A stretch of DNA of 64,000 nucleotides from Leptodactylus fallax (Eukaryota > Chordata > Amphibia > Anura > Leptodactylidae): assembly GCA_947044405.1 (NCBI GenBank), contig CAMRHE010000169.1:1426501-1490500 (forward strand). The letters are read 5' to 3'. The translations under genes and the position numbers were made by a program. Positions 1 to 11,562 of the stretch are shown piece after piece (the stretch's first letter is position 1; each line of letters opens with the position of its first letter). The notes beneath the pieces are model-generated. The model saw only the letters and a program-made list of their open reading frames with translations, ran no database searches and was not told the origin of the DNA.

Positions 1-690
1 CTTTGTGGCAAACAAATAATTTTTTGAAAAAAAATGCACTAAAAACATATTTGCACCTAAAACTCCTATTCAATTGTACATTCATACACAAAATAATAGA
101 TCAAGGTGTACACAATTTACAGTATATATACCGCAAACATCAACTACAACAAGAGCTCGTACTCTCAAAAACATGGATACAGAAGACAAGCAAGATTTTG
201 CTATTTTTCACTAATATGTTAAACATCTATACTGCGCCTAGCAAACTGTGACTGTGATACCAAAATCTAACTTTTTGGAGATTGCACAGCATACCGTGCA
301 TAAACAAACACAACTTACTATTTCATATGTATAACCACCTTTCTGCAGCTTTGCAGCAAACAGACATTACAAGCAAAATTTGCACAAAAATTCAAATTTG
401 CCACTAAAGTGCATGCTCAAGCAGTCCCTTTCTGCAAACAAAATGTACTTTCCAAAAAACTGCAAGATCTGAGGAATTCATACATATCACACATATACAT
501 AATATATATATGGTGCAGATGTTAAAGAAATGCCAAAATTGCAGAAATGCGGCAATCAATTTTGTGCATGCACATTAAATAGGAGCTTACAAAAGAATAT
601 AATTTTCTATCCCCCTATAAAAAATTGTAGAAATTTATACGTTCATCTCTAGTGATAATCGTTATTACTATTATTTTAGCGTGTAACGGA
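1..690. other. AT-rich DNA, nothing recognised
   Basis: This stretch is AT-rich and carries no transposon end, tandem array or protein similarity that I can recognise. The open frame at its start is low in complexity and has no domain-like pattern, so I treat it as chance. Confidence 0.5.
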
Positions 691-794
691 TATCGCTAGA
701 GAGGTGTATTTTACTCTAGAAAATCAGGTATGGACAGGTTCAAATGTAAACATTATTGATGACTTTGTGTATGTGTTGTGCATGTGCTGTGTAA

Positions 795-868
795 GTGTTT
801 GGTGCAACTCTTTTGGTGCTGCGACCTGGATGATGGTAAACATCTGGATCACAGCACCAATAAACTTC
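795..868. repeat. Imperfect hairpin around GGTGCTG...CAGCACC
   Basis: GGTGCTGCGACCTGGATG near 815 is answered by CATCTGGATCACAGCACC near 840-860, an inverted pair with about three mismatches and a very short loop. Just downstream, a CAGAGGGGTATTACA motif occurs twice (about 879 and 919). The role is unknown; it looks like the core of a small palindromic repeat. Confidence 0.4.
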
Positions 869-1019
869 CTGGTTATGTTCAGAGGGGTATTACAGAAGAA
901 TACCCCTGTGATTAGGCTCAGAGGGGTATTACATTATCTCTCTATGTGACAATTAGAGAGCAAAAGTATAGTATGCTCTCTGATTGATAGGAGAGGGGAT
1001 AACATGGACAGAAGTCCCT

Positions 1020-1225
1020 GCTGGGATTCATTTTAAAGATGAGAATTTCATCTTTAAAATGATATCAAGATCATCATGATAGCTCTTACAGATTCGGAGC
1101 GTTTTGCTGTTAAAAACGCTGTTGGGAATTCAGATCTGCATTGGGATCTCAATGCCAAATAGTGTTTTCACCAGCAAATCGCTCCGGATCTGTAAGGGCG
1201 ATCATGAATCCAAGATCATCTTCAT
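1020..1225. repeat. Palindromic repeat with two nested hairpins
   Basis: CATTTTAAAGATGA is followed four bases later by its exact reverse complement (about 1029-1061). Next, a longer imperfect inverted repeat pairs the stretch near 1068-1101, containing CTTACAGATTCGGAGCG, with CGCTCCGGATCTGTAAG near 1180-1197 and the bases beyond it. This is the structure of a short foldback (MITE-like) element. No coding capacity is visible and the family is not recognised. Confidence 0.5.
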
Positions 1226-1229
1226 AGCC

Positions 1230-1889
1230 CTAACCAATCCTGAGTTATCGGCATTGGTAGTAAGGACATATTAGATACGTCCTCAGCTACAAAGTGCCGC
1301 CCTGGGAGGACGAGTAAATACATAGGTGGCAGGGAAAGAGTTAATCCTTGCTCCGCTCCGCCAACATTTGCACATGGCGCACATTTGGAATTGATAAATC
1401 TGCTCCAGTATTAGCCCTCTGCACCAGAAGTGGCAAGTTTTGCATTTTTCCTTATGCTCATATATACTCTTGTTTTACTACTTCCCCTCCCCTTTCTTCA
1501 TATATCTTGGGATCTATTATTATTTTGCATTATTGTTAGTCTTAGCATCATCTAATTGTTTGATTGTGTATGTTATTCTTGTTCTCCTTTTTGATTACTT
1601 TGGGTTTTATGTAACTATTTGGCTTATTTGATATCTGTTTAACTGGTCCTGTTTCACTGATGTAAATTATTTTACAATTATGTTCCATTGGTGTATATTA
1701 TTTTATTATCTTCTTATACATGTTTCTGATTTTAATTCTTCCTTCTTTCTTTCATGATTTCTATTTGGTTTCTGAGTTTGCTTGCAGCAACTTTATGAAT
1801 AAGGTCCAGGAGGGATGCAAACGTTAGTCACAGTTCCCTTGTCCTTTCTACTCTGAGCACCAGCGTCTGGGGAAGCAACTTTATCAAGA
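1230..1889. other. Unremarkable AT/T-rich DNA
   Basis: No repeat end, inverted repeat or coding similarity is recognised. The overlapping small frames here consist of low-complexity, T-rich sequence. Confidence 0.45.
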
Positions 1890-1892
1890 CTA

Positions 1893-2229
1893 AATCCCCT
1901 TGCAGACAACCATATGAATGGCCAGTGTGCTATCTGGGTTTTTCACGGATTGCACACTGACCCATTCATTTCTATGGGCCCGTACACATGACTGTGAATT
2001 ACATGGTCTCTTGCGCGGGCTGACAGTCTGGGCCGCAAAATATGAACTGGTCCTATTCCTGTCCGATTTTGCGGCCATGTTTCTGTGGCTGCTATTCATT
2101 GAATGAAAGGGGAAGCGGAAGCACGGCTGGAGCACGGGCAGCACATGGATGACATCTGTGTGTCGTCCATGCGCCGCCCATGCCGTTGATTTACGGTGCT
2201 GGTTAGCACACAGCTGTGTGCATCCGGCT
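1893..2229. mobile_element. Foldback element, family D, flanked by TAA
   Basis: The left end reads like TGCAGACAACCATATG and the right end like ACAGCTGTGTGCATCCGG, which are imperfect inverted copies. Direct TAA triplets flank it (1890-1892 and 2230-2232). Related copies lie at 14815-15086 and 23806-24078, all sharing the theme CAGACGACCGT...ACGGTCGTCTGCATGG. Inverted ends with a 3-bp TAA/TTA duplication fit a non-autonomous PIF/Harbinger-type element. No protein is encoded. Confidence 0.6.
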
Positions 2230-2232
2230 TAA

Positions 2233-3688
2233 GAGAAAGATTTACAATATGTTTATTTTATGACATCTTGCACAATAAAGGTTTGTTTTCCAAAACTGGC
2301 TAAATCAGATCTTGAAAATTACCTTTTCAAGGTAAAATCAGTGTAAATAGGATCATAAAGATAAAAAAGGGGAATGTCATGTAACATAATTTGAGATAGG
2401 CATGTAGCAAAGGTAATGACTTACTTGATTGTAATGTTGAATAGTCTGAGGTTTGGGATCTGAATGTCTAACCTCCACACAAACCAAATTCAATCAACTC
2501 CTTACGTTTCAGATTAATGTCCATTAGTCTTGATTTTTTTACAAGATACAATTCCGTCCTCCATTTTTTTTTTCAGATAAGTTCCAATCACTTGACTGTC
2601 AATACCTTTCAACAAATTTCAGCAGTCAGTTCTGTTAGTTCCTACCAAAGCTCCACGGGACACTTCATAATGCTCAGCCTAATAAATTGTAATCTATTCA
2701 CATATTTAGACATAGGAGAGAAGTAACAGTTTAGCTGCTGAAGTAAGTATGGTTAGCCTCATTAGTCTTGTATCTCCACAAGCATGGCTTTTTAATGGCT
2801 AAGTGTTGACATGACAACATCTTCATAGAGACGTCTTATACGTGGGGCATGTTTTGTGTAAAGAGGTGTGACTAATTAAATTTCTCCTTTCAGAACCAGT
2901 ATGTTCAGAAATTCCTCCGGCAAACACTCTTTTCTCTTATTTTACAAGACATACCGAATAAGATAATTATACAGAAATTACAATTACCAAAAACATACTA
3001 CAGACTAAAGAAATTTACATAAAATCAAGTGTTCTTCCAAAAAAAGGTACCTGTATTGATGCATAATATTATGAAGAACAATTATACTTTAATCCCAGAA
3101 GTATGCTGTGTTGTAATGAATTTCCAGCAATTCTGGAAACAAAAGTGAAATAGTGATAACTTCAAGCGTTATCCAGTATATGCTACTGTATTTCTGTAGA
3201 TAAAAATGTGCGATTTATTACAATCAGGTTTTGCATAATCAAAAAATGTTGACACCATAGCAAAAACTATTTAGCCAATATGAGGCCTTATGCACACTAC
3301 TGTATTATGAATCCATGTAAGAAGGAGCTATAGCACTCATAGACTATAGGTCTTCCATGTGCACCTAGATGAATTATATGTATTGAGTTGGAGACTATGA
3401 GCGCTATCTAAAACAAATATAAGAAAAGGAAAATATGTACCCGAAGTATAGTTAGTCATGGTGAAGTACAATATGGAAGGGAACCCTACAATATGTTCGT
3501 AAGCCTCACTCTGAATAATTCCAATATGTATATAAATAGAACAATCTGCAAAGTACAAATTACACTCCTCAACATTGCAACGCAAAGAAGAAAAAGCTCA
3601 AAAAAATCGAGGAAGTAGCAAGTGTCGCTATGATCTCCAAATAATCAAATTTTCAAGCACATAACTCCAATCTGAGGCCAGATTGAGG
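2233..3688. other. AT-rich DNA without recognised features
   Basis: I found no transposon terminus, tandem repeat or coding similarity. The sequence looks single-copy by eye, but only a genome-wide repeat search could establish that. Confidence 0.4.
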
Positions 3689-3838
3689 CTAAGGCCCCAT
3701 GTAGCAGTAAAAAAAAATTGCTGCAGGGAAAACCGCAGCGGCAACTCATTGCATTTTTTCCTGCAGCACTTTTCACGGAAAGTCTGCAGAGGTTTCCTCT
3801 GCTGACTTTCTGCTTCCATTATACCTCCTGTTTGTCAG
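3689..3838 (+). mobile_element. Half copy of foldback family B
   Basis: It starts with the family end GGCTAAGGCCCCATGTAGC and continues through the family interior (CTGCAG-rich, then CTTTCTGCTTCCATTATACC) to about the midpoint of the full 365-bp form seen at 55318-55682. The second half, including the opposite inverted end, is missing. It lies just upstream of a decayed Tc1-like fragment. Confidence 0.55.
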
Positions 3839-4029
3839 CGTGCCAGTTAATGCCAGTTATCCTTTACTTATCCTTTACTTAACAGATCGCTATGAGCCTA
3901 GGCCGAGATGTTAGGCTTCACAAGGGAAGATCACACCGATCCTACTTCCAAGATTATGGTGTGAGGTAGCATAATGTATTATAGCCAGACACCTCTAGTC
4001 TTCAATTTCAGGTACACTTACAGCTCGGT

Positions 4030-4310
4030 GTTACATTGATTTGGTCATGGAACCATGGAGTCATTTCTCCAAAGTGTCCCAGAAGTTGTTTCTCAATAGG
4101 ACAAAGACACGCCACATGTTGCTCGTGTTACTGTGGGTAACCTATATAGCCTAAACATACTAACATGGCCTGCAGCATCTCCAAACTTGACTCCCGTCAA
4201 GCACATCTGGGACATCATTAGTCAGAAATTGAAAAGGAGGCTATCAGCAATAAATTGTGCAAGTGCATTCAATGTGGCAAAATATTCCTCAGACAACCAT
4301 TAACCCTAGT
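4030..4310 (+). pseudogene. Decayed Tc1-like transposase, C-terminal part
   Basis: One plus-strand frame reads as a worn Tc1-family catalytic core. A DKDTPHVARVTV block (about 4101-4137) corresponds to the usual QDNARPHVA region, and WPAASPNLTPVKHIWDII (about 4168-4220) corresponds to the usual WPARSPDLSPIEHIWD. The second catalytic Asp is still readable, but the third acidic residue, normally Glu in PIEH, is Lys here. Tc1-like transposases use a DD34E triad, so this copy is dead. The frame is broken upstream and the N-terminal DNA-binding half is not visible. No convincing terminal repeats were found. It belongs to a different Tc1 family from the better preserved copies in this window. Confidence 0.65.
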
Positions 4311-4329
4311 TTGAACATTAATGCTTGGT

Positions 4330-5230
4330 GACTTTTTTCATATATTCCATCTCCTCCTTGCAAAATGTATAACTTTTTTATTTTTCTATCGACAAAGCTA
4401 TTTAGGGGCTTATTCTTTGCACAACAAGTTGTACTTTAATTTGGCACAATTTTGGGGTATATATAATGTCTTGATTAGCTTTTATTAACTTTTTTTGGGG
4501 GGTCCGTGTGAATTGCATTTTATTTTTATAGAATTCGCTCTGCATTAAAAATGACATGGCAATTTGGCTGATCATTATGATTATGGTGATACCATATTTA
4601 TATTAGTTTTATTATGTTTTACCGCTTTTACTAAATAAAATGTAATTTTTCGAAAATGAACGATTTGACTGGGGTCACCGTATTCTGACTCCTATAACTT
4701 TTTTAAAAGTTTTGTTGACAGAGCTATGTCAGGGGCAAGTTGCAGTTTTTATACTTGGTATGTATGGCTTTGTGATCACTTTTTATTGGTATATTTGGGT
4801 GAAGTGACCAAAATTCAATAAATTGTGCATTGCGGTATATATATATATTTTTTACGGCACTCACTGTATGGGTTAAATAACACTAGTTTTGGATAGTGTG
4901 GACCTATACACACATGGGAATACCCAACATGTTTGTTTACATTATTTTGTTTACATTTCTTTAATTATAAGGTGTTCTTTTTAACTTTTTATTATTATTT
5001 TTTATTTAATACACTTTCTTTTTTTACTTTTTAAACTTTTTTTTTTTTTACTTTTTTACTTTTTTTCCTGTCCCAACATGGGCTTGAACCTAGGATCTCC
5101 TGATGCTGAGTGCAGTGTACTGCAATACATTGTATTGCAGTACGTTGCACATAGTATCCCTATGCACAATAGGGATAGGCAGCCAGAAGGCTATTGATTG
5201 TCGTGCTGGCTGCCATGGCAACCCTTTGGC
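4330..5230 (+). repeat. Dispersed repeat family F, copy 1
   Basis: This long non-coding repeat has relatives at 30975-31850 (opposite strand), 54140-54760 and 60155-61310. Shared landmarks are a motif like AAAAATGACATG, runs of TTTTT/AAAAA with a single-C interruption, a header like CCCAACATGGGCTTGAACC, and an ending of imperfect palindromes such as TGCAATACATTGTATTGCA. The GGTTCAAGCCC motif on the reverse strand (about 5085-5095) resembles a tRNA B box, but no A box or cloverleaf was evident. The repeat class is unresolved. Confidence 0.5.
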
Positions 5231-5810
5231 CCCAGCAATTTCAATAGTACAGTGCCTGTGCAAGTGTGTGCATTTCTGTGCATGGTGCTCATACTCAATA
5301 CTGAATAAATCGAGATGTTCTGAATATTTTGTTTCCATTATTTTTATTATTTACATATCACTGACATGTCAGTGTGATTTCCATAATTCCATAACTTTTC
5401 CTTCTTGGTGTTACAGTTTCAATGTTGAGGAGTTTGTTAACATTTGTCAATTGTAAATGAATGAGGCAAAAAAACTTGAGTTGAACAGCCACTTACCTGT
5501 ATTTGAATAGCACATGTTGCTATAGTAGAAGTCAGAAAAGGGCCTTACATGTTAACTGTAATAAATAATCTGAAGTTATCTCTGAGTACGGACCTTTGGT
5601 GTACTGACAAAAGTTCACTACACAGTTCTAACCAGCAAAAAATAGGAAAACAGTGAGATACTCTTAGCAAGTCAGTTTGTGAAAAGTAATCCATTATTGG
5701 CCTATCTGAGATAGCAGCCTTGCTGAAGATGTGAATGAAGTCTCCTTGGTATCTTCATAGTTTAATTTTTGCCAGTAAATGTAGAGAACAATAAAACAGC
5801 AAATAACCCT
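5231..5810. other. No recognised feature
   Basis: Intermediate-complexity AT-rich DNA. The frames over 5103-5456 come from the repeat-derived palindromes and show no domain. Confidence 0.4.
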
Positions 5811-5880
5811 AAGGCTAAGGCCCCATATAGTGAAACGCAGAAAAAAATGCTGCATTTTGCCTGTAGCATTTTTCATTTCG
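5811..5880 (+). mobile_element. Short fragment of foldback family B
   Basis: The end motif CTAAGGCTAAGGCCCCATA and the following GCAGAAAAAAATGCTGCATT interior match the start of family B. The copy stops after about 70 bases. Confidence 0.5.
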
Positions 5881-5884
5881 AAAC

Positions 5885-6430
5885 ACCTGTAATGTAATAT
5901 CTATATAACCACAGTGCATTTAGTTGCCAAACATGTTGCAACAAAATATGTTACGTTATGCAGACAGGTCACAGCTGCGTTGGCCCCAACTCCATTTCCC
6001 ATGAGTGCAAGGTCTTTCTCTCTACAAACCTTTAATTTACATCTACCTACAGATGATCATTTATCTCTACCTACAGATACATTGTCATCAAAAGATGGCA
6101 CCTTGGGTCACTCCTGTCTTAGAATGCGAGTTGTACTGTACTTGCATCAGCAGGGGGAATTCATTGTGATTGTTGCTATGGGGCTCCCTCTCTTCATACA
6201 CCAGAATACATTCAACACATATTTTAACTAATTGCAATTCATTCAGCTTGTGTAATTCAAATGTACTGTGTCTGGATTTACACGTCCCATCTGGTAACCA
6301 TGAAATTATAGTTATTTCAGATTATTGATGTTTACATGGTGACACAATATCAAGTCAGGGATGAATATAACTTGTACACAACACTTGGCAGTTGTCTTAA
6401 CGTGTAATATGTACAGTAGTGGGCAATATT
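5885..6430. other. No recognised feature
   Basis: A short internal duplication, ATCTACCTACAGAT (about 6041 and 6068), is the only structure seen. Nothing coding is recognised. Confidence 0.4.
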
Positions 6431-6433
6431 GTT

Positions 6434-6645
6434 ACTGAGTGGAAACACAGCTTTTTTTTTGCAGATTTTGATGCATTTTTTTGACCCAAAGCCAGGAGTG
6501 AAGTGAGCAAAAGGTAGAGGTATATGTACTTCCTATATATTTCCCATTCCTTTTGTAGCCATTCTTCACTTTGGCTCAAAAAACTGCAGCAAAATCTGCA
6601 ACAAAATAAGCTATGTTTTGGCAATGTGCGGCCTCGGCCTTAGGC
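6434..6645. mobile_element. Foldback family A, copy 1 (worn left end)
   Basis: Inverted arms run from about 6447 (CACAGC, T-run, GCAGATTTTGATGC) to about 6640 (GTGCGGCCTCGGCCTTAG). The centre holds the family marker CTTCCTATATATTTCCCATT flanked by inverted copies of CCAAAGCCAGGAGTG. The full family A form is 216-217 bp, as at 6912-7128 and 59934-60149. Confidence 0.6.
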
Positions 6646-6911
6646 CCTGCCTTTTTTACAGTACCTGCAAGGTGGATGGGATTCTGGCTAATCTCATCCA
6701 CATATTGCAGAAAAATATCTGCAGCAGAAATGCTGCAATTTCAAAAAATGTTGCATTTTTGTAAATCGCAGCTTGTCAATTATACCTATGGAAACACTGG
6801 CGTCTTCCGTGTAGATATAAGAGAAGCAGAAATTCTGTGGAGGAACATTCTGCAGATTTTCAGTGAAAAACACTCCAGAAAAATGCGATGCTTTTCTGCC
6901 ACTGTCTTTTC
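6646..6911 (-). mobile_element. Foldback family B, reverse copy between two A copies
   Basis: Read on the minus strand this has the family B order: the ATTATACC(T)ATAG centre, then TGTCAATT, then the GTGGATGGGATT-like landmark (here AATCTCATCCACATATTGCAG on the plus strand), and ACAGTACCTGCAAGGTGGAT at the far end. It abuts family A copies on both sides, so its own terminal repeats cannot be separated from theirs. Confidence 0.55.
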
Positions 6912-7128
6912 GGCTGAGGCCGCACGTTGCGAAAATGCAGCTTTGTTTGTTGCAGATTTTGTTGCGTTTTTTGAGCCAAAACCAGGAGTGCATTGAGCAG
7001 AAGGTAGAAGTCTAAGAGCTTCCTATATATTTCCCATTCCTTTTGTAGTCACTCTTGGCTTTGGCTCAAAAAAACGCAACAAAATCTGCAACAAAAAAGC
7101 TGCGTTTCTGCAACATGGGGCCTCAGCC
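6912..7128. mobile_element. Foldback family A, copy 2, full length
   Basis: The element has the 217-bp full length. The left end is GGCTGAGGCCGCACGTTGCG and the right end is CAACATGGGGCCTCAGCC. The arms read GCAGATTTTGTTGCGTTTTT and its inverse, around a centre with CTTCCTATATATTTCCCATT. It would form a near-complete hairpin. No coding capacity. Confidence 0.7.
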
Positions 7129-7244
7129 TTCCGCAGTGTTTTTTGGCTGTGGCTCGCTACGTAGGGCTTTTGTCTAAATGGATCAGTGGGTTGGGTCAGA
7201 AAAAAAAGACCAAATAAGTTCATCCATTTTTTAACAAACAGGTA

Positions 7245-7611
7245 GGCTGAAGTCCCACGTAGCAAAAATGCAACGTTTTTGCCACGGGGGAAACACGGCA
7301 GCAAAAAAACACTGCATTTCACAGTACCTGCAAAGTGGATTGGATTCTAGCTAATCCCATCCACACATTGCAGAAAAAAATCTGTAGCGGAAAAATTATG
7401 TTTTCAAAAACACCCAAATTTTTGAAAATCGCAGCGTGCCAATTATGCATGTGGAAACGCTGACATTTTCCATATAGGTATAATAAGGGCAGAAAGTCCG
7501 CAGAGAAAAAGTCTGCGAAAACACAATGAAAAACGCTGCAGAAAAAAATAGTTATGCATTTTTTCTGCAGGGTTTTTTTTTTGCTCTGTTTTGCTAAGTG
7601 GGACCTTAGCC
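7245..7611 (-). mobile_element. Foldback family B, reverse copy, near full length
   Basis: Termini are GGCTGAAGTCCCACGTAGC and GCTAAGTGGGACCTTAGCC, flanked by GTA and TTA (one mismatch from a TTA duplication). The internal landmarks AATCCCATCCACACATTGCAG and CCATATAGGTATAATAAGGG match the 55318-55682 copy in reverse orientation. The small frames inside are simply the repeat read through. Confidence 0.65.
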
Positions 7612-7619
7612 TTAAAGAT

Positions 7620-10040
7620 GATTGTAAAATGGATGTTAAAAACATCAGACTGCCAGGAGGTGGGTCAAAAATATCTGATGCATAGATGGAAAACGGCTGA
7701 AAATGGATCGTTTTATCTGTTTATAACGTCCGCTTTTTACAACATTCGTGTGCATGTAGATTTAGATGAGATCTTTGCGCACACACAAATATTCCCACAC
7801 TGTAGTGTTTAGTCTGGCTTCATTTACTATCATCCTAGAGACTCCGTGACAAACAGATAGTTACTTACTCACTTTACAAACATGGAGCTTGAGGAGAAGT
7901 GACAACTAAATCTAAATGGCTCAGTCCATGATGATATATATTTATAACTGGCTATTTGTCTTTGTTAGATAATAACGTTTCAAGGTAAATGTAACATGGA
8001 TAGCTCCAGTGATAAATCTTTCACACTTTGGATGATCCATGGTCCCCAGAGACTATTTGAAGAGATTCATGCTCATTTATAATTCATTCCTATTAAATAA
8101 CTGGGTAAGTAGAGGTCAATTTCCCATAAGGAAGAGATTATTAAATCTGTCACCATAATTTATCATCACTGATTCTCCACATGTAGATCAATGGCATACT
8201 TCAGGGTACTGGCTGGTCACAGCTATTGGATTTTCACCATTTGCTAAGGATGTGTTGAATCTGACATGAAATGTGAAGAAAAATGTAGGTCAGATTCAAA
8301 TGGTGTGTGGTGTAAAGCAAACATTTGTTCAGCTTCTTTCCATGACAGTGAGGGCAACCTTTCTTGGTTTTAGTAAGCCGGGGCTATGCTCCATCAATTA
8401 ATCATCTCAACACCTCCTGAGCGGGTTTCATCAAGGCCTTACTACCTGCTTTGTACATCTGAGGACCCGCCATAAGACTGTTACTTACTACTGTATTTCA
8501 AAGACGATGTCCTTAACACCTTTACATACAGATGAAATGAACGCATTTGGCTGCATAGGACTAAGAATATTCCAATCTATTTGCGGATGTATAGGCTGTA
8601 ACTGAGGTTATGTACCCATATTACTAGGTTTTTTACTAACGCTGACACTTTTAGACATCTATGGAATTTTTTTGTCATTATTTTAAGATGGGTATTCACA
8701 TTATGTAGGTCAGGAGCTTCAATATTAATGTGAAATATATATTATTTCAGCACACCTTTAACATGTAAGAACGTATATTCTTCTATTTAGTCACCTGTCT
8801 GGGATTTCTGCTTACTAACTACAACTCCCAGAATGTTCATTGTATTATTAAGGTGCCATTAAATGCCTAGTCTTGCATGAACAGGTAATACTTTTGACAT
8901 AGTGCTATATTTGGTTAGTATATATAGTGCTATATTTGGCCTTGTTTCTGAAGTGCGGATGCAATCACCTGGCTTCAATAAAAAGCAATGCAATTTCTAA
9001 TTAGAAAAATTCTTGAAGAAAAGGCACATTTTTGCTCTGGCAATATTCAGATATGGATTAATCTTGTATGAGATTAGAGAAGACATATTTCTTCGGCTAG
9101 TACAATTTCTCTTCAAATGTGAGGAGCAATTTGCTTGTGACAGTTAATCTTTTTACAAAGCCTTTTCTATGGGCTAGCAGTTTGTTTAGCTGTAGGGTCT
9201 TTCATCCCCTCTTCAGGGTGAATATCTATGATAAATTGTTTCTCTATGGTTGAGAAGCCATGCTCAGTCATTAGTACTGATGATTGAGGAGCAAGCCCCT
9301 CCGCTAGACATACAACTGTTGACAGAACTACCCGGAGGTGTGATAAATGTGTGTGGTAGGACACTGCTTAAGGCCATGTTGTGGAACAGTAATTACAACA
9401 ATAGGAGGCAGCAGGCTCGTAAAACGCCTCATAATTTCTTGTCTAATTGGAACAATTAGGAATTAATGCAAGTCTAAATAGTCCACAGTTGTGACGAGTC
9501 CTTGAAGTGAACAGTAGGGGGCAGTTATTAAGTCCATTAATATTTATTTTGAATATTTTTCATACCACAAAAAAAAGTTTATCTTTATTTATAGATGTTT
9601 GAGAAATTCACAAATTATTATTAAAAATTATAAACGTTATATAAAAGTATAAGGAAATGATGGCATAGACTTATGTAAGCCATATTAGGGTGCTATTACA
9701 CATAGTGCTGTTACTTGCTGTAATGCATGTGCTATTTTATGTACACCTATAAAAATGGTGGTGACAAAAAATCCAATACACGTATGGTTTCTAACATTAC
9801 GTGTATTAACACCAGTAAAAAAACTGCTGTGTGACAGGTCTCATATAATTAGTGAACCATGATGAATCATCATTGTTAATGAATTCATTAGAAAGAGTGC
9901 GAAAATATATTTCATTTTTTTTTTTTTGGCATAAAACTGCAATATTAGTTACTTTAAACATGTTCACCGGATATATTTTATATTTTTGCCTACACTGGTG
10001 AACTGCTTTAGATAAAGGTCAATGTTATGCTATTTTCACA
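7620..10040. other. Mostly unrecognised AT-rich DNA
   Basis: About 2.4 kb without a clear repeat end or coding similarity. Short imperfect palindromes occur near 9690-9850 (ACACATAGTGCTGTTACTTG and a distant inverse) but do not define an element. This could be old, diverged repeat or single-copy intergenic DNA. Confidence 0.4.
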
Positions 10041-10044
10041 TCTG

Positions 10045-10185
10045 ACGCTAGGTTCACACCTCCGTTCAGGTTTCCGTTTGGGGGGGTCCGCTGAATGCAG
10101 CGCTTTTCTCTGCGCATTTTTTTTAAACACGTTCGAGCATGGAAACCTGGAACGGAGACCAGGCACAGATGTGAACCCAGCCTGA
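10045..10185. mobile_element. Foldback family C, copy 1
   Basis: It begins CGCTAGGTTCACACCTCCG and ends CAGATGTGAACCCAGCC, the inverted termini of family C. Better copies lie at 60443-60671 and, partly, at 29118-29332 and 33426-33590. Its internal G-run and GTCCGCTGAATG are shared. No coding capacity. Confidence 0.6.
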
Positions 10186-10219
10186 GCTGGGCTCTCCGTA
10201 AAACCGACGGACCTCATTG

Positions 10220-10715
10220 GGGAATATTTATTAAGCTACTTGCGCCTTTTTGGGGTATTTTTCTGCGCTACAGTTCATTAATGAAGCATTTGCGGCTTTT
10301 TTACACATTGTTATGCTGCTCTCGCCACCTTTGCTTTTTGGCGATAAAAGGGGACATGGCCTAAATGGAAATCCTTTTCACGCTGTATTTATGACTTGTG
10401 CCTTTTTTGAAAAGAGGTAAAATAGGTGCAAATGCCCTCCAGTCCATGGGCAGCGTAAAAGAGCCCATCAGGTTAGAATGCATTAGAAAGTGGTGACTGT
10501 TCAATTTTTAAACACTTACACCTTTTTTCCCAAAAGAGGCACGAAATGCACATGGTCAAAAAAGGCGCATCTAAACTAACTATAACAGGATGCACAACAT
10601 TTAACAAGGAGGTGCGCCGACATCATACTGTAAATAAGCACCACAGTAAAATTAGTCTAAAAAAGGGCATACCTGCAAAAAGCATGGCCAAAAAAGGGGC
10701 ATTTGATAAATAACT
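10220..10715. mobile_element. Foldback family E, copy 1
   Basis: The left end (AATATTTATTAAGCTACTTG followed by CGCCTTTTTGG) is answered at the right by CCAAAAAAGGGGCATTTGATA and AATAACTCC. The interior is rich in GCGCC and AAAAAGG runs. A related end motif (AATAAATCTGCCCCATT) occurs near 18370-18390 and, more loosely, near 14640-14650. Confidence 0.5.
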
Positions 10716-10734
10716 CCTATTTATTATAACGTTG

Positions 10735-10860
10735 TCTGCCGGGGTCCGCCGTTTTCATAATGATACCGGTAGAAGAAAAAGTCCTTCTTTCAAGACTTTT
10801 CTCTCCGCCCATTTTTGGCGATTTCTGCCACGGAACATAGCCTTAGCTCCTCAGACGTCC
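10735..10860. mobile_element. Partial foldback family C
   Basis: The GGGGTCCGCCGTTTTCAT start and the GACTTTTCTCTCCGCC motif occur in the same order as in the fuller family C copies at 29118 and 60443. The outer GGTTCACAC end is missing. Confidence 0.45.
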
Positions 10861-10861
10861 A

Positions 10862-11558
10862 GTAATTTTATCATCCTACTAATCCCAGTAGGGGATAAGA
10901 AGTTAAGAAATTCTTGCATGGCTTGGATTATGAAGACATCTTGTGGTATCTGCCACTTAGAAGATATCGACAGATCCTTTAAATAGGCACTTCAACAATA
11001 TTTGTTTTGCTGATATAGTGCAGAGTCAGGCCGCTTTAATCATAGGGCAAAAGGTGCAGCTGCACCAGGCCCCCTTCTGGCACATCACATGAGGAAGGCT
11101 GAGAGCCTGCAAAAACATGTCCATGACCTTTTTTTTTTTCATACACTCACCTAATCTCTCAGTCAGTAGTGCAGTTCTGCAGCAGCAGAGCACAGAGCTG
11201 TAGATCGTGCAGTGCTATAGAGCGCCCCCTCTAGATCCCAGTGAGAGCTTCTCATCCTGCTTTTAGGAGAAGGACTGAGATGCTGGCCAGTGGAGGTGTC
11301 TGAGGATGGATCTTATCTCTATTTCTTATCCTAGCATGGAGAGTCAAGTGGCGGTGAGCTCTTAACCCTTTAGTAACCTGTCTCAGGCACGGAACAAGGA
11401 AGTAGCCACTTGTGATTTATGTGATGCATATCAGGCTCCTGCTCATAGAATACCTAGTCTATGCAGCTGTGTCCCACTTAAAGTAGACTGTGTCACAAGA
11501 CACATTTCCTATCCTTGTCTTCAGGGAATGAAGGTGTTTTGAAGCACAAACCATTGAA
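10862..11558. other. Unclassified, possible old repeat at 11025-11100
   Basis: The phrase beginning CAGGCCGCTTTAATCATAGG (11028) has the feel of a dispersed DNA-element end, but no opposite end was found. The rest shows no recognised feature. Confidence 0.3.
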
Positions 11559-11562
11559 TCTG

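Noticed and set aside
5080..5105. Possible tRNA gene on the minus strand
   Set aside because: Only a B-box-like GGTTCAAGCCC is seen; no A box, acceptor stem or cloverleaf, and the same region recurs as part of dispersed repeat F.
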